Below, one piece after another: positions 38,475-47,187 of a DNA stretch of 64,000 nucleotides. Numbering within the stretch: position 1 is the stretch's first letter; every line of letters starts with the position of its first letter. The notes beneath the pieces are model-generated. The model saw only the letters and a list, made by a program, of their open reading frames with translations. It was not told the DNA's origin and did no database searches. The stretch comes from Staphylococcus saprophyticus subsp. saprophyticus ATCC 15305 = NCTC 7292 (GTDB lineage Bacteria; Bacillota; Bacilli; Staphylococcales; Staphylococcaceae). A program made the translations under genes and the position numbers. Location: contig NC_007350.1 in assembly GCF_000010125.1 (NCBI RefSeq), forward strand, positions 124,001 to 188,000, given 5' to 3'.

Positions 38475-39101
38475 ATGAAAAGAACAATAGAACGTGTACT
38501 GACGTGGATTGGTATCGTCTTACAAATACTTGGTGTTGTACTAATGGCTGTTCTAATACCTATGATGGGTAACGGCGAGGTCAAAGAAGCATTCATTAGT
38601 CAGATGATGCAAGAAGATAGTAGTTTCACGTATGAAGACGGAAATACGATATTTAGCACTTTTAGTGGTCTTTTGACTACTGGTTTAGTCTTAGGTATTA
38701 TACTATTAATCATAGCGCTTATAGCAGTATTTTTAATTAGCAAAAAGCCAAAAGTGGCAGGCGTTTTATTAATTATCGCTGGTGTGATTTCATTCTTAGG
38801 AAATTGGATAAATGCGGTTTTATGGCTTGTTGCAGGTATTATGTTATTAGTGAGAAAGCCGAAAGAACCAATTTATGACAAAGAAGAAGATGACGATGTA
38901 AATCCATATATTAAAGATGGATCTCAAGTGAATGAGCGTAATAACTCATTTATTTTATCTGAAGAGCAAAAAGAAAATGAGCAAGAGACAATAAAGGATG
39001 CTTACTCACAATCTAAAGATGATAATAAAACAGATTTAGATAACTTAGATGATCTAGATGAAAGATCAAAAAAATTGAAAGAAGATCCTTATAAGTATTA
39101 A
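38475..39101 (+). CDS. DUF4064 membrane protein with acidic tail
   Basis: A 208-residue protein with four membrane helices: about 10-32, 65-90, 93-110 and 112-127. RTIERVLTWIGIVLQILGVV is the DUF4064 start. The last 75 residues are hydrophilic and rich in D, E, K and N (EEDDDVNPYIKDGSQVNERN), probably cytoplasmic and disordered. AGGAGG precedes the ATG. The function of the family is unknown; the gene stands alone. Confidence 0.82.
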   Translation: MKRTIERVLTWIGIVLQILGVVLMAVLIPMMGNGEVKEAFISQMMQEDSSFTYEDGNTIFSTFSGLLTTGLVLGIILLIIALIAVFLISKKPKVAGVLLIIAGVISFLGNWINAVLWLVAGIMLLVRKPKEPIYDKEEDDDVNPYIKDGSQVNERNNSFILSEEQKENEQETIKDAYSQSKDDNKTDLDNLDDLDERSKKLKEDPYKY

Positions 39102-39285
39102 ATGATACTTTGTTAATCTGTATATCTAAATAGACTGGGTTACTAAATGTAGCCTAGTCTATTTTATAATACATAGATTGCAAACCAATATTTAAAGCAA
39201 TTATGTATATAAACTTAGAAAAATTGTGATATATTTTAATAAAATGAGATTAAAAGTAGTTAAATATTAAAATGGGGTGAGAAAG

Positions 39286-39393
39286 ATGATGATGGCATTA
39301 GGCATGCTATTGCCTGTTTTGGTGGTTGGTTTTATTACTATGTCCATATTGGAAGAAAGAAAAAGAAATCGTAATAAAAAGAAAGATAAATAA
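39286..39393 (+). CDS. Small membrane peptide
   Basis: A 35-codon ORF with three successive ATGs after GGGGTGAG. The product MMMALGMLLPVLVVGFITMS then ILEERKRNRNKKKDK is one membrane helix with a strongly basic tail, a layout seen in real small staphylococcal membrane peptides. It has no recognised family. Its own weak hairpin (39405-39427) follows. Confidence 0.5.
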   Translation: MMMALGMLLPVLVVGFITMSILEERKRNRNKKKDK

Positions 39394-39827
39394 TTGTTAT
39401 CAGAGTGAAAAGCTTATGCAGCTTTTTGTGTATATAACGTAAGAACACATATAAGTAAAAATCGAATTTCCAAAGAAAGATTTCATAGTGCCTACGCAAC
39501 AAGGATGATTAGTCTGTAGGAATGGAAAAGTCGTTTTATAGCGTAGTAGGATTTTAAGGGTAATTAGGCCGAGACATATAAAGATGTTTCGGTCTTTTTT
39601 CTTGTGAACTGAAAAATTATAGCAGTATAAAAAATTAAGATATGGCATAAGGATGATGTTATTGAGATGCATAAAATGTTTAACGTGAAACAAAATGATT
39701 TTAAATTAATGGTTAAAGTCAAACGATTAATATTCTGATATGATTAATAGTAATATAGGTTAAATAGTAAAGTTATAAAATGCAACTTCAATCATAAATA
39801 ACTAAAGCGCAACAAAGGGGGATGCTT
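39394..39827 (+). other. Gene-free region ending in an orphan terminator; possible small RNA
   Basis: No ORF with a start signal is present. A weak hairpin follows the small peptide gene. A strong intrinsic terminator, GGCCGAGACAT / ATGTTTCGGTC with a T6 tail, stands at 39567-39600 without a gene in front of it. A transcript of about 150 nt from near 39445 could end there. This is tentative. Confidence 0.35.
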
Positions 39828-40751
39828 ATGAGTGAAATGTTATATATACTACAGACTGTACTTTTACCTATTTTTATCATGATATTTTTAGGATACATAC
39901 TGCAAAAGAAATTTACATTAGATTTAAATACATTGGCCAAACTTAATATCTATGTCTTTGTGCCTGGATTTATTTTTGTGAAATTTTACAAGACGCATTT
40001 TGCGTTAAGTTTATTGTTTTACATTATCATTTTCTTCGTAATCTATATGTTTGTACTATTTCTTATTGGTAAGTTATTGTCTATGTTCCGTAAAACGGAT
40101 AAAGGGGAGACAACAACGCTTACAAACAGTCTGATGTTCTTTAATTCGGGTAACTACGGTGTCCCAGTAAATGATTTGGTTTTCAAAGGCGATCCATTAG
40201 CAATGTCTGTTCAAGTTATTGTGTTATCTTTGCAAAACATATTCACGTTTTCTTATGGTGTATTTGCGATTCAATCTTTACATATAGGAAAGTTAAAGGC
40301 ACTTTTAGGTTATTTTAAAATGCCTGTGTTATATGCATTATTACTAGCAATTATATTAAATTACAATCATATACCTATTCCTGAATTTATTTGGACACCA
40401 GCGAATTATGTTGCCGATGCTATGATTGCGATTGCGTTATTAATGCTAGGTGCTCAAATATCTAATATCAAATTTAGTTTGAAGTGGTCCAAATCCTATG
40501 CGTATGTTTTTATAAGATTGATTATAGGGCCCTTGATTGCCCTTGTTATTATCAAAATCATGGGGATAGAGGGCATCATAGCTCAAACATTATTCATCGC
40601 ATCAGCAATGCCAACGTCTGTAAATAGTTCAGTTATCGCACAAGAATATGACAATCATCCTGAATTAGCAGCAGAACTTGTCTTTTTATCTACTTTATTA
40701 AGTGCCATTACAGTTGTCATCGTGATATACATGTCTAAAATATTATTTTAA
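39828..40751 (+). CDS. AEC-family (auxin efflux carrier-like) transporter
   Basis: A 307-residue transporter with about ten membrane helices. I chose the ATG at 39828, six bases after AAAGGGGG; the ATG at 39822 touches that site. Family hallmarks are LGYILQKKFTLDLNTLAKLN, FFNSGNYGVPVNDLVF in the middle, and FIASAMPTSVNSSVIAQEYD near the end, the crossover regions of the two inverted five-helix repeats. Bacterial members carry malate, malonate or other organic anions. No partner gene indicates the substrate. Confidence 0.88.
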   Translation: MSEMLYILQTVLLPIFIMIFLGYILQKKFTLDLNTLAKLNIYVFVPGFIFVKFYKTHFALSLLFYIIIFFVIYMFVLFLIGKLLSMFRKTDKGETTTLTNSLMFFNSGNYGVPVNDLVFKGDPLAMSVQVIVLSLQNIFTFSYGVFAIQSLHIGKLKALLGYFKMPVLYALLLAIILNYNHIPIPEFIWTPANYVADAMIAIALLMLGAQISNIKFSLKWSKSYAYVFIRLIIGPLIALVIIKIMGIEGIIAQTLFIASAMPTSVNSSVIAQEYDNHPELAAELVFLSTLLSAITVVIVIYMSKILF

Positions 40752-40795
40752 TAGGAGCAGCTATATCGTGATGTGCTTGCTCATGAAATTAAAAA

Positions 40796-40848
40796 AAGGT
40801 GAATATAAGTGATTAAATTATGATTTTAAGTCACTTATGTTCACCTTT
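40796..40848. terminator. Bidirectional terminator between the AEC and ABM genes
   Basis: AAAGGTGAATATAAGTGA and TCACTTATGTTCACCTTT pair imperfectly; T tracts lie on both sides. Confidence 0.85.
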
Positions 40849-40872
40849 GATTTTATTATATGATTCAAGTAT

Positions 40873-41190
40873 TTAAAATTCTACTACTGTATATTGACGT
40901 AATGTCTTTTGAAAAGGTGGCTTGTCAGCTTCACCATTTTTAGATTTTTTATGCATTGCTTTATGCTCTTCAACATGAGAAGGTCTAGCAACCCAATTTT
41001 GAAAATCTTTTTTCTCATCCCATTTACTTACAACAACATATTCAACATCATCTGATTTAGATTTTGTCCACACTTCTGATGATTTTAAACCAGCCACATT
41101 ATGCAACTCGGATTGTGTTTTCTTTACTTTATTATATAGTTGTTGTTCATGTTCCTTGTTAGTCGAAAAAGCAACTTCTGCTACAAACAT
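40873..41190 (-). CDS. ABM-fold (IsdG/IsdI-like) monooxygenase homologue
   Basis: A 105-residue ferredoxin-like ABM protein. In IsdG/IsdI haem-degrading enzymes an Asn-Trp-His triad is required. Here Trp66 (FQNWVAR) and His76 (VEEHKAMH) are at the family positions, but the N-terminal asparagine is replaced (MFVAEVAF, Val6). Therefore either the active site differs or the protein is not a haem oxygenase. GGAGGG precedes the ATG. No iron-uptake genes or Fur box are obvious nearby. Confidence 0.75.
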   Translation of the reverse strand: MFVAEVAFSTNKEHEQQLYNKVKKTQSELHNVAGLKSSEVWTKSKSDDVEYVVVSKWDEKKDFQNWVARPSHVEEHKAMHKKSKNGEADKPPFQKTLRQYTVVEF

Positions 41191-41326
41191 TACAATCCCT
41201 CCTTATAAATTAAATACATATATTATTTTAGCACTAATAAATTTTTCGCTCTAATGAAAATTTCAAAATAAAATTCACGAAGTGTTAATAAACTTTTGAC
41301 GAATTTGTTAATGTCTATCTTCAGAT

Positions 41327-41379
41327 TTGAAACACAATATATAGTGTTTTATAATTAATGTATATACTATATATAGAAA
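41327..41379 (+). promoter_or_regulatory. nrdDG promoter with tandem NrdR boxes
   Basis: TTGAAA (41327-41332) and TATAAT (41350-41355) are 17 bases apart. NrdR box 1, ACACAATATATAGTGT (41332-41347), fills the spacer. A weaker box 2, ATACTATATATAGAAA (41364-41379), lies 32 bases downstream, on the same face of the helix. This is the normal architecture for repression of ribonucleotide reductase genes by NrdR. Confidence 0.8.
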
Positions 41380-41390
41380 TGAGGGTTAAT

Positions 41391-43241
41391 ATGAACAAAC
41401 TTGAAAAAAATTTAAAGCATCTCATTACGAAAGATCCAACTGTAGTTAATGAAAATGCTAATAAGGATAGTGCTACATTTTCGACTATGAGAGATTTAAC
41501 AGCAGGTGTAGTGTCTAAGTCGTATGCTTTGGATTATTTATTACCTAAGCATGTCGCTCAAGCCCATGAAGCAGGAGACATTCATTTTCATGATTTAGAC
41601 TATCATCCATTCCAACCACTCACGAATTGTTGTTTAATTGATGCAGAAAGTATGTTGTCACATGGCTTTCAAATAGGTAATGCGACCGTAACGTCACCGA
41701 AATCTATACAGACTGCATCAGCACAATTAGTACAAATTATTGCTAATGTGTCTAGTAGTCAATACGGCGGCTGTACAATAGATCGCGTTGATGAATTGTT
41801 GAGTAAATACGCAAAATTTAATGAAATGAAACATCGACAAATTGCAGAAAAATTTGTACATGAGTCAGTCATTGATACATATGTAGATGAGCGAGTAACG
41901 CAAGACATTGGGGATGCCATTGAGAGTCTCGAGTATGAAATCAATACGCTATACACTTCGAATGGGCAGACACCTTTTGTTACACTCGGCTTTGGATTAG
42001 GAACTGATCGATATAGCCGCAAGATTCAAGAAGCGATATTATCTACTAGAATTAAAGGGTTAGGTAAAGACCGTATTACTGCAATTTTTCCTAAATTAGT
42101 TTTTTCAATTAAAAGAGGTGTTAATTTAAATGAGTCAGATCCCAATTATGACATTAAACAGCTCGCTTTAGAATGTTCAACTAAACGCATGTATCCAGAT
42201 ATATTAAACTATGATAAAACAGTGGAACTATTAGGAGATTTTAAAGCACCTATGGGTTGCCGATCATTCTTACCTGCATGGAAAGATAAAGATGGTCATT
42301 ATGAGAATAATGGCCGCTGTAATCTAGGTGTGGTAACACTGAATGTACCAAGGATTGCTCTGGAATCAAAAGGTGACATGGAAGCTTTTTGGAAAATATT
42401 TCATCAGCGTATGGCCATAATGCACGATGCACTGGTTTATCGAATTGAACGTATTGCACAAGCTACGCCAGAGAATGCACCGATTTTATATCAAAACGGG
42501 GCATTTAAACACAGATTAAAAGAAACAGATGACATTATGACATTATTTAAAGGGCAACGTGCAACTTTGTCTATAGGATATATTGGGTTATATGAAGCGG
42601 CAACGGTATTTTATGGGCCTCATTGGGAACGTTTATCTAAAGCAAAAGCATTTACATTAGATATATTAAAATCGATGAAAGCATATCAGTTAAAATGGAC
42701 AGAGCAATACGATATTTGGTTTAGTATCTATAGCACACCAAGTGAATCCTTAACGGATCGTTTTTGTCGACTAGATCGTGAACAATTTGGAGAAATAGCT
42801 GATATCACAGATAAAGGTTATTATCAAAATTCATTCCATTATGATGTTAGAAAAGATGTGACGCCTTTTGAGAAAATTGATTTTGAAAAAGATTATCCAG
42901 AATATGCGAGTGGTGGTTATATCCATTATTGCGAGTACCCGAAATTAAATCATAATTTAAAGGCATTAGAAGCGGTTTGGGATTATGCTTACGATAAAGT
43001 AAGTTATTTAGGCACAAATATCCCAATTGACCATTGCAGAAAATGTGGATTTGTCGGAGATTTTAAAACAACTGCAAAAGGCTATCAGTGTCCGCAATGT
43101 GGCAATGATGATCCTAAGTCGGTAGATGTGGTTAAACGTACGTGTGGCTATTTAGGCAATCCTGTTCAACGGCCTACTATAGAAGGTCGCCATAAAGAAA
43201 TGTGCGCGCGCGTTAAACATTTGAAAGATGCATCAGTATGA
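41391..43241 (+). CDS. nrdD: Anaerobic ribonucleoside-triphosphate reductase NrdD
   Basis: A 616-residue class III ribonucleotide reductase, which makes deoxynucleotides without oxygen. The ATG at 41391 follows GAGGGT. NENANKDSATFSTMRDLTAG and GDIHFHDLDYHPFQPLTNCC are substrate- and barrel-forming motifs. A zinc site uses CRKCG (near 549) and CPQC (near 567). The glycyl radical is Gly586 in RTCGYLG. The gene overlaps nrdG by ATGA and has a strong promoter with NrdR boxes. Confidence 0.95.
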   Translation: MNKLEKNLKHLITKDPTVVNENANKDSATFSTMRDLTAGVVSKSYALDYLLPKHVAQAHEAGDIHFHDLDYHPFQPLTNCCLIDAESMLSHGFQIGNATVTSPKSIQTASAQLVQIIANVSSSQYGGCTIDRVDELLSKYAKFNEMKHRQIAEKFVHESVIDTYVDERVTQDIGDAIESLEYEINTLYTSNGQTPFVTLGFGLGTDRYSRKIQEAILSTRIKGLGKDRITAIFPKLVFSIKRGVNLNESDPNYDIKQLALECSTKRMYPDILNYDKTVELLGDFKAPMGCRSFLPAWKDKDGHYENNGRCNLGVVTLNVPRIALESKGDMEAFWKIFHQRMAIMHDALVYRIERIAQATPENAPILYQNGAFKHRLKETDDIMTLFKGQRATLSIGYIGLYEAATVFYGPHWERLSKAKAFTLDILKSMKAYQLKWTEQYDIWFSIYSTPSESLTDRFCRLDREQFGEIADITDKGYYQNSFHYDVRKDVTPFEKIDFEKDYPEYASGGYIHYCEYPKLNHNLKALEAVWDYAYDKVSYLGTNIPIDHCRKCGFVGDFKTTAKGYQCPQCGNDDPKSVDVVKRTCGYLGNPVQRPTIEGRHKEMCARVKHLKDASV

Positions 43242-43774
43242 ATATTTTAAAAATAAGACATGGGCAAGGCCATATCGCTAAAATAGAAGCACAAAGCTTT
43301 GTAGATGGTGAAGGTGTGCGTTGCAGTTTATATGTTTCAGGTTGCCCATTTGCCTGTGAAAATTGTTATAATAAAGTGGCTCAAAATTTTAAATACGGTG
43401 AGCCATTTCATGAAGACACATTAGAAGAAATTATGGAATACTGTGCGCCAAATTATATTTCAGGACTCAGTATCCTTGGTGGCGAACCTTTTTGTAATGT
43501 AGATATCACTTTGAAGTGTGCTCAAACTTTTAGAAAACGTTTTGGAAATACCAAATCATTATGGGTATGGACTGGTTTTTTATTTGAATATTTAGAGCGA
43601 GATTCAGCAGAAAGAAAGACATTGCTTGAGCTCATTGACGTCTTAGTAGATGGTCCATTTATTAATCATTTATATAGACCTAATTTACCGTATAAAGGCT
43701 CAATGAATCAACGCGTGATCGATGTTCAAGCATCATTGCAAAAGCGCAGGGTGTGTGAGTATATCAAAAGTTAA
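43238..43774 (+). CDS. nrdG: Anaerobic RNR-activating protein NrdG
   Basis: A 178-residue radical SAM enzyme that makes the glycyl radical on NrdD. The [4Fe-4S] motif is CPFACENC (SGCPFACENCYNKVAQ) and the SAM-binding GGE is in LSILGGEPFCNVD. Translation is coupled to nrdD by the ATGA overlap. The length is normal for the family. Confidence 0.93.
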   Translation: MNILKIRHGQGHIAKIEAQSFVDGEGVRCSLYVSGCPFACENCYNKVAQNFKYGEPFHEDTLEEIMEYCAPNYISGLSILGGEPFCNVDITLKCAQTFRKRFGNTKSLWVWTGFLFEYLERDSAERKTLLELIDVLVDGPFINHLYRPNLPYKGSMNQRVIDVQASLQKRRVCEYIKS

Positions 43775-43855
43775 TTATAATATACATGATTTGCTCAAAG
43801 GCATTTATGAATCCTCAAAATATAAGTCATCATAATGTAAAGGAGTAGATAATGT

Positions 43856-44851
43856 ATGTGTACAGGATTTTCATTTTTATCAAAAAGTAAGCAGGCGATA
43901 CTTGGTCGAACAATGGACTTTGTTTATCACTTAGAGGGTCAACCTGCAGTACAACCACGTCATTTCTATTGGGAATCGCGTGTCGAATATAAAGGTAAAA
44001 CACAATATGGCTTCATTGGTGCAGGAAGTGACATGGAAGGATTCTTATTTGGTGATGGGTTAAATGAGCACGGTGTAGGTGTATCGATACAGTATTTTAG
44101 AGGCTATGCTTCATATGCGACAGAAGTGCGTGAAGGATATATGAATATCGCTCAAAATGAAGTGATTACATGGGTGCTTGGCTATAATAAAAATATTGAT
44201 GACTTGATTGAAAATGGTAAGCAAGTAAATGTTGTCGCACACGTGCTTAATGATATTGCTGAAGTCCCACCATTACATTATCATATTACAGATGATACAG
44301 GTCGTTCAGTTGAACTTACTTTCCAGGATGGGAAAATTGTAATTAACGAGAATCCAATCGGTGTTTTGACAAATAATCCAGATTTAAATTGGCATTATGA
44401 GAATTTAAGAAATTATACAGCTGTCACACCGCATAAACCCGAAGCTAAAAATGTCATGGGCCAATCATTAGGCTCTTTAGGCAATGAAGGTGGTACTTAT
44501 GGATTGCCTGGTGGTTATACGTCACCGGAACGATTCATTAAAACAGCTTATTTGAAAAATTATTTAATTGGAAGTGAAGATCCAGAATACGATGTGATGG
44601 ATGCTTTTAAATTATTAGATAGTGTGAGTATACCTAAAGGCGCTGTCTTAGATGAAAACGGCGATATGCATTATACGTTATATCAAACGGTATTTAATTT
44701 AACAACTCGCACAATGTACCTCAAGTGGTATGACACAAATCAAATTACCGAATTACAATTAACAGAAGATTTGATTTTAAAAGAAGACATGACAATATTT
44801 GAATCAGTCCAAGCATTTGTAACAAATAAATTGAATCATACATCTTCATAA
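43856..44851 (+). CDS. Choloylglycine hydrolase / penicillin V acylase family enzyme
   Basis: A 331-residue Ntn-hydrolase. The second residue is the catalytic Cys2 (MCTGFSF), exposed after Met removal. Arg18 and Asp21 (LGRTMDF) are the conserved active-site pair, and LTNNPDLNWHYENLRNY carries the downstream asparagine. AAAGGAG precedes the ATG. Family members hydrolyse bile-salt amides, penicillin V or N-acyl homoserine lactones; sequence alone does not separate them. A penicillin V acylase-like role is as likely as bile-salt hydrolysis. Confidence 0.88.
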   Translation: MCTGFSFLSKSKQAILGRTMDFVYHLEGQPAVQPRHFYWESRVEYKGKTQYGFIGAGSDMEGFLFGDGLNEHGVGVSIQYFRGYASYATEVREGYMNIAQNEVITWVLGYNKNIDDLIENGKQVNVVAHVLNDIAEVPPLHYHITDDTGRSVELTFQDGKIVINENPIGVLTNNPDLNWHYENLRNYTAVTPHKPEAKNVMGQSLGSLGNEGGTYGLPGGYTSPERFIKTAYLKNYLIGSEDPEYDVMDAFKLLDSVSIPKGAVLDENGDMHYTLYQTVFNLTTRTMYLKWYDTNQITELQLTEDLILKEDMTIFESVQAFVTNKLNHTSS

Positions 44852-44897
44852 ATATGAATAAAATGGTCTCGTGAATTAAATTTCATGATAGACAGAA

Positions 44898-44950
44898 GCG
44901 GTGCCGAGAACCTATTTCTATTTAGGATTCTTGGCACCGTTTTATTTTTG
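44898..44950 (+). terminator. Terminator after the Ntn-hydrolase gene
   Basis: CGGTGCCGAGAA and TTCTTGGCACCG pair, followed by TTTTATTTTT. Confidence 0.88.
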
Positions 44951-45137
44951 AAAGTAATAGGTAGATGTGGGATTAAATAGTCAGATTTTGGAATGCAATC
45001 ATTCAAGTTTTAGATGAAAAAATTGAACAACAATTTAAATAGGGTGTAACGTAAGTGCATTAAATATATTTGAAATATGTTATCTAAATCAAAACACCTA
45101 ATGCATTTATTTTTAAGATTGTTATTTTCAGCCTTCT

Positions 45138-46064
45138 TTATAAATCATGTAATTTCTCTTCAATTTCTGTTCTTTGATTTTCCATAAAATCGGGGAGGTT
45201 CAGTTTTTTACCTAAATCTTTAATCGCTGTATCTACTGTAAAACCAGGTGCTGCCGTTGCAAATTCAAACATAATGCTATTATGGCGATAGTAAAGGGAT
45301 TTGAAAAAGTAGCGATCAATGATGCCACTATGATTTCCCGGGTTATGATTGATTGTATCTAACACAGCGTACAAATCTGAATCATTTGGCGTATTGACTG
45401 CAATATGATGCACATAACCTTGTCCAGGTCGAGCACGTGAACCTTGTTCTTCAACTAAGACAAAATCCGTATAGAGCCCATCAGAATCTAATGTCAATAC
45501 AGTTTCATCTACATTTTCTCTTAACGAATAACGTAAGTCATTTTTTAAAAAATGAAGTGTTGGTTGAATGTCGCGTAAGCGCAGTTCCACTGGCCCCATA
45601 CCTAAAATTTGATATGCTTCTGGAATATCTGTATAAGGATTTTTTCTCCAAGCGTTAGGTGTGTTGCGATGGTTATTTGCAAGTAATAATATTTCTAAAC
45701 CATCCATATCTTTGAATAACAGCGCATGATGATTTAAATAAGTCATTTGTGTTGTTGTGATATGCTGTTCATTTAAACGACGTTCAAAATAAGTCAATGC
45801 AGATTCATCGGGAACGAGTAGTGATACGCGATGTATACTGTTCGTACCTGGACGGTTTTTACCTAAATTTGGAATTTCGAAAAAGCTAAGCAATGTGCCT
45901 GGTGTACCGATTTCATCTCCATAAAATAAATGGTACATCGTTGGATTATCTTGATTTACAGATTTTTCAACTAGGCGTAGGCCTAATGTCTGTGTGTAAA
46001 AATTTTTATTGATTTGTGCACCTTTTGTATACATTGAAATATGATGATGTCCGATAATATTCAT
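45138..46064 (-). CDS. Ring-cleaving dioxygenase (MhqO-like VOC protein)
   Basis: A 308-residue protein with paired vicinal-oxygen-chelate domains. The ATG at 46064 follows GGAGG; a longer frame upstream would begin inside the promoter. Metal-ligand positions are suggested by GHHHISMYTKGAQINKNFY, GYVHHIAVNTPNDSDLYAV and the glutamate in SIMFEFATAAPGF. It resembles MhqO-type proteins, which are induced by quinones and catechols in Firmicutes. No MhqR-type regulator is next to it. Confidence 0.82.
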   Translation of the reverse strand: MNIIGHHHISMYTKGAQINKNFYTQTLGLRLVEKSVNQDNPTMYHLFYGDEIGTPGTLLSFFEIPNLGKNRPGTNSIHRVSLLVPDESALTYFERRLNEQHITTTQMTYLNHHALLFKDMDGLEILLLANNHRNTPNAWRKNPYTDIPEAYQILGMGPVELRLRDIQPTLHFLKNDLRYSLRENVDETVLTLDSDGLYTDFVLVEEQGSRARPGQGYVHHIAVNTPNDSDLYAVLDTINHNPGNHSGIIDRYFFKSLYYRHNSIMFEFATAAPGFTVDTAIKDLGKKLNLPDFMENQRTEIEEKLHDL

Positions 46065-46231
46065 AAAAGAGACCTCCAAAAGCAATTTATATCATAATTG
46101 CTATAATCATTTCCTTTTAGAACAAAAATAAACTTAATAAGTATAAAAATATACTAATAGTAATAATATAAATGGATTCATGTGAAGCTGCAAATTTATT
46201 ACATTTAAAGAAAAAGACAGTGGAATGATAA

Positions 46232-46272
46232 AAAAGTACGAATCTCGAAGAAATAGAGACGCGTACTTTTTT
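46232..46272 (+). terminator. Hairpin terminator near the regulator fragments
   Basis: AAAAGTACG and CGTACTTTTTT form the base of a hairpin, with ATCTC and GAGAC extending it. It also ends the GntR fragment side. Confidence 0.75.
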
Positions 46273-46275
46273 ATA

Positions 46276-46475
46276 TTATTTATTATTTTTGAAGTCTAAA
46301 TAATATAGACTGAATTCCAAATCATTTTTTAAATGTGATTCTAATAAGGATACTGCTAAATCAATATCTCTGTTAAAAAGCGCAGTAACAATTTCTCGAT
46401 GTTCTTCAATAAGTCCTGGTCTACGCTTATTTATCACGGTTTGACTAAATAAATAATAGAAAGAAAAATAAAATC
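46276..46475 (-). pseudogene. 3' fragment of a GntR/FCD-type regulator
   Basis: The minus-strand frame reads FSQTVINKRRPGLIEEHREI, then VTALFNRDIDLAVSLLESHL and KNDLEFSLYYLDFKNNK. EEHREIVTALFNRDIDLA is the conserved final helix pair of FCD-domain GntR regulators. The DNA-binding domain and most of the FCD domain are missing. The frame runs into the 5' end of a divergent XRE gene near 46475, so a deletion fused the remains of two neighbouring regulators. Confidence 0.7.
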
Positions 46476-46478
46476 AGT

Positions 46479-46964
46479 TTGGAAAAACTATCAAAACTTA
46501 CTGGTGTCAGTACATCTTCATTGAATGAGATTGAAAAGGGGAATACCATTCCCTCTATTAATACAGTTTGGAAAATCAGTAACGGGTTAAAACTGTCTTT
46601 TAGTAGTTTGATGAGTGAAGCGGAGTCAGATTATGTGCAGGTTAATAAAGAGGATGTTGTACCGGTAACTGAAGATGACGGGAAATATCGTGTGTACCCT
46701 TATTTTCCATTTGAAAAAAGTAAATCTTTTGAGTTTTTCTATGTAGAATTAGATCCAGGTGCGACGTTAGACTCAGAACCACACTTATCCGGTTCGGAAG
46801 AATCAATTATTATTGTAGATGGACAATTAGAAATGCATTTAGAGAACGAAGTCATTGATTTAGGTAAAGGAGATGCCTTGAGGTTTAAGTCCGATATCAC
46901 ACATAGTTACACCAATCATGGTGAAGACATGACACTCATTTCTATGGTGATTGATTACAAATAA
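46479..46964 (+). CDS. XRE-cupin regulator, 5'-truncated
   Basis: A frame of 161 codons from a TTG at 46479. The first residues, LEKLSKLTGVSTSSLNEIEK, start in the middle of a helix-turn-helix: the usual first helix is missing and a TAA stands 36 bases upstream. The C-terminal cupin domain (about 75-160: SFEFFYVELDPGATLDSEPH, IIIVDGQLEMHLENEVIDLG) is complete. Such proteins (SinR/PuuR type) sense small ligands. No ribosome site precedes the TTG, so expression is doubtful and the gene is probably a relic of the same deletion as the GntR fragment. Confidence 0.65.
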   Translation: MEKLSKLTGVSTSSLNEIEKGNTIPSINTVWKISNGLKLSFSSLMSEAESDYVQVNKEDVVPVTEDDGKYRVYPYFPFEKSKSFEFFYVELDPGATLDSEPHLSGSEESIIIVDGQLEMHLENEVIDLGKGDALRFKSDITHSYTNHGEDMTLISMVIDYK

Positions 46965-47187
46965 CAAAGTAAGCATATAGTGCTAGATATAATGGTACGG
47001 TAGAAAATAATATATATGGGGAGCAGAAACATGAAATCTAACGATAAAAGATTTTATGTTTCTGTTTTTTTATATAACAAATTTGTCATCCTTTTTTCAT
47101 GTGAAAAGCAGGAGGTGAGTGAGATCACAATGCTAAAATAAGGCACAGTGCAGTAAGCCTATTTATTAAATTAGAGAAAAAAGGAGT

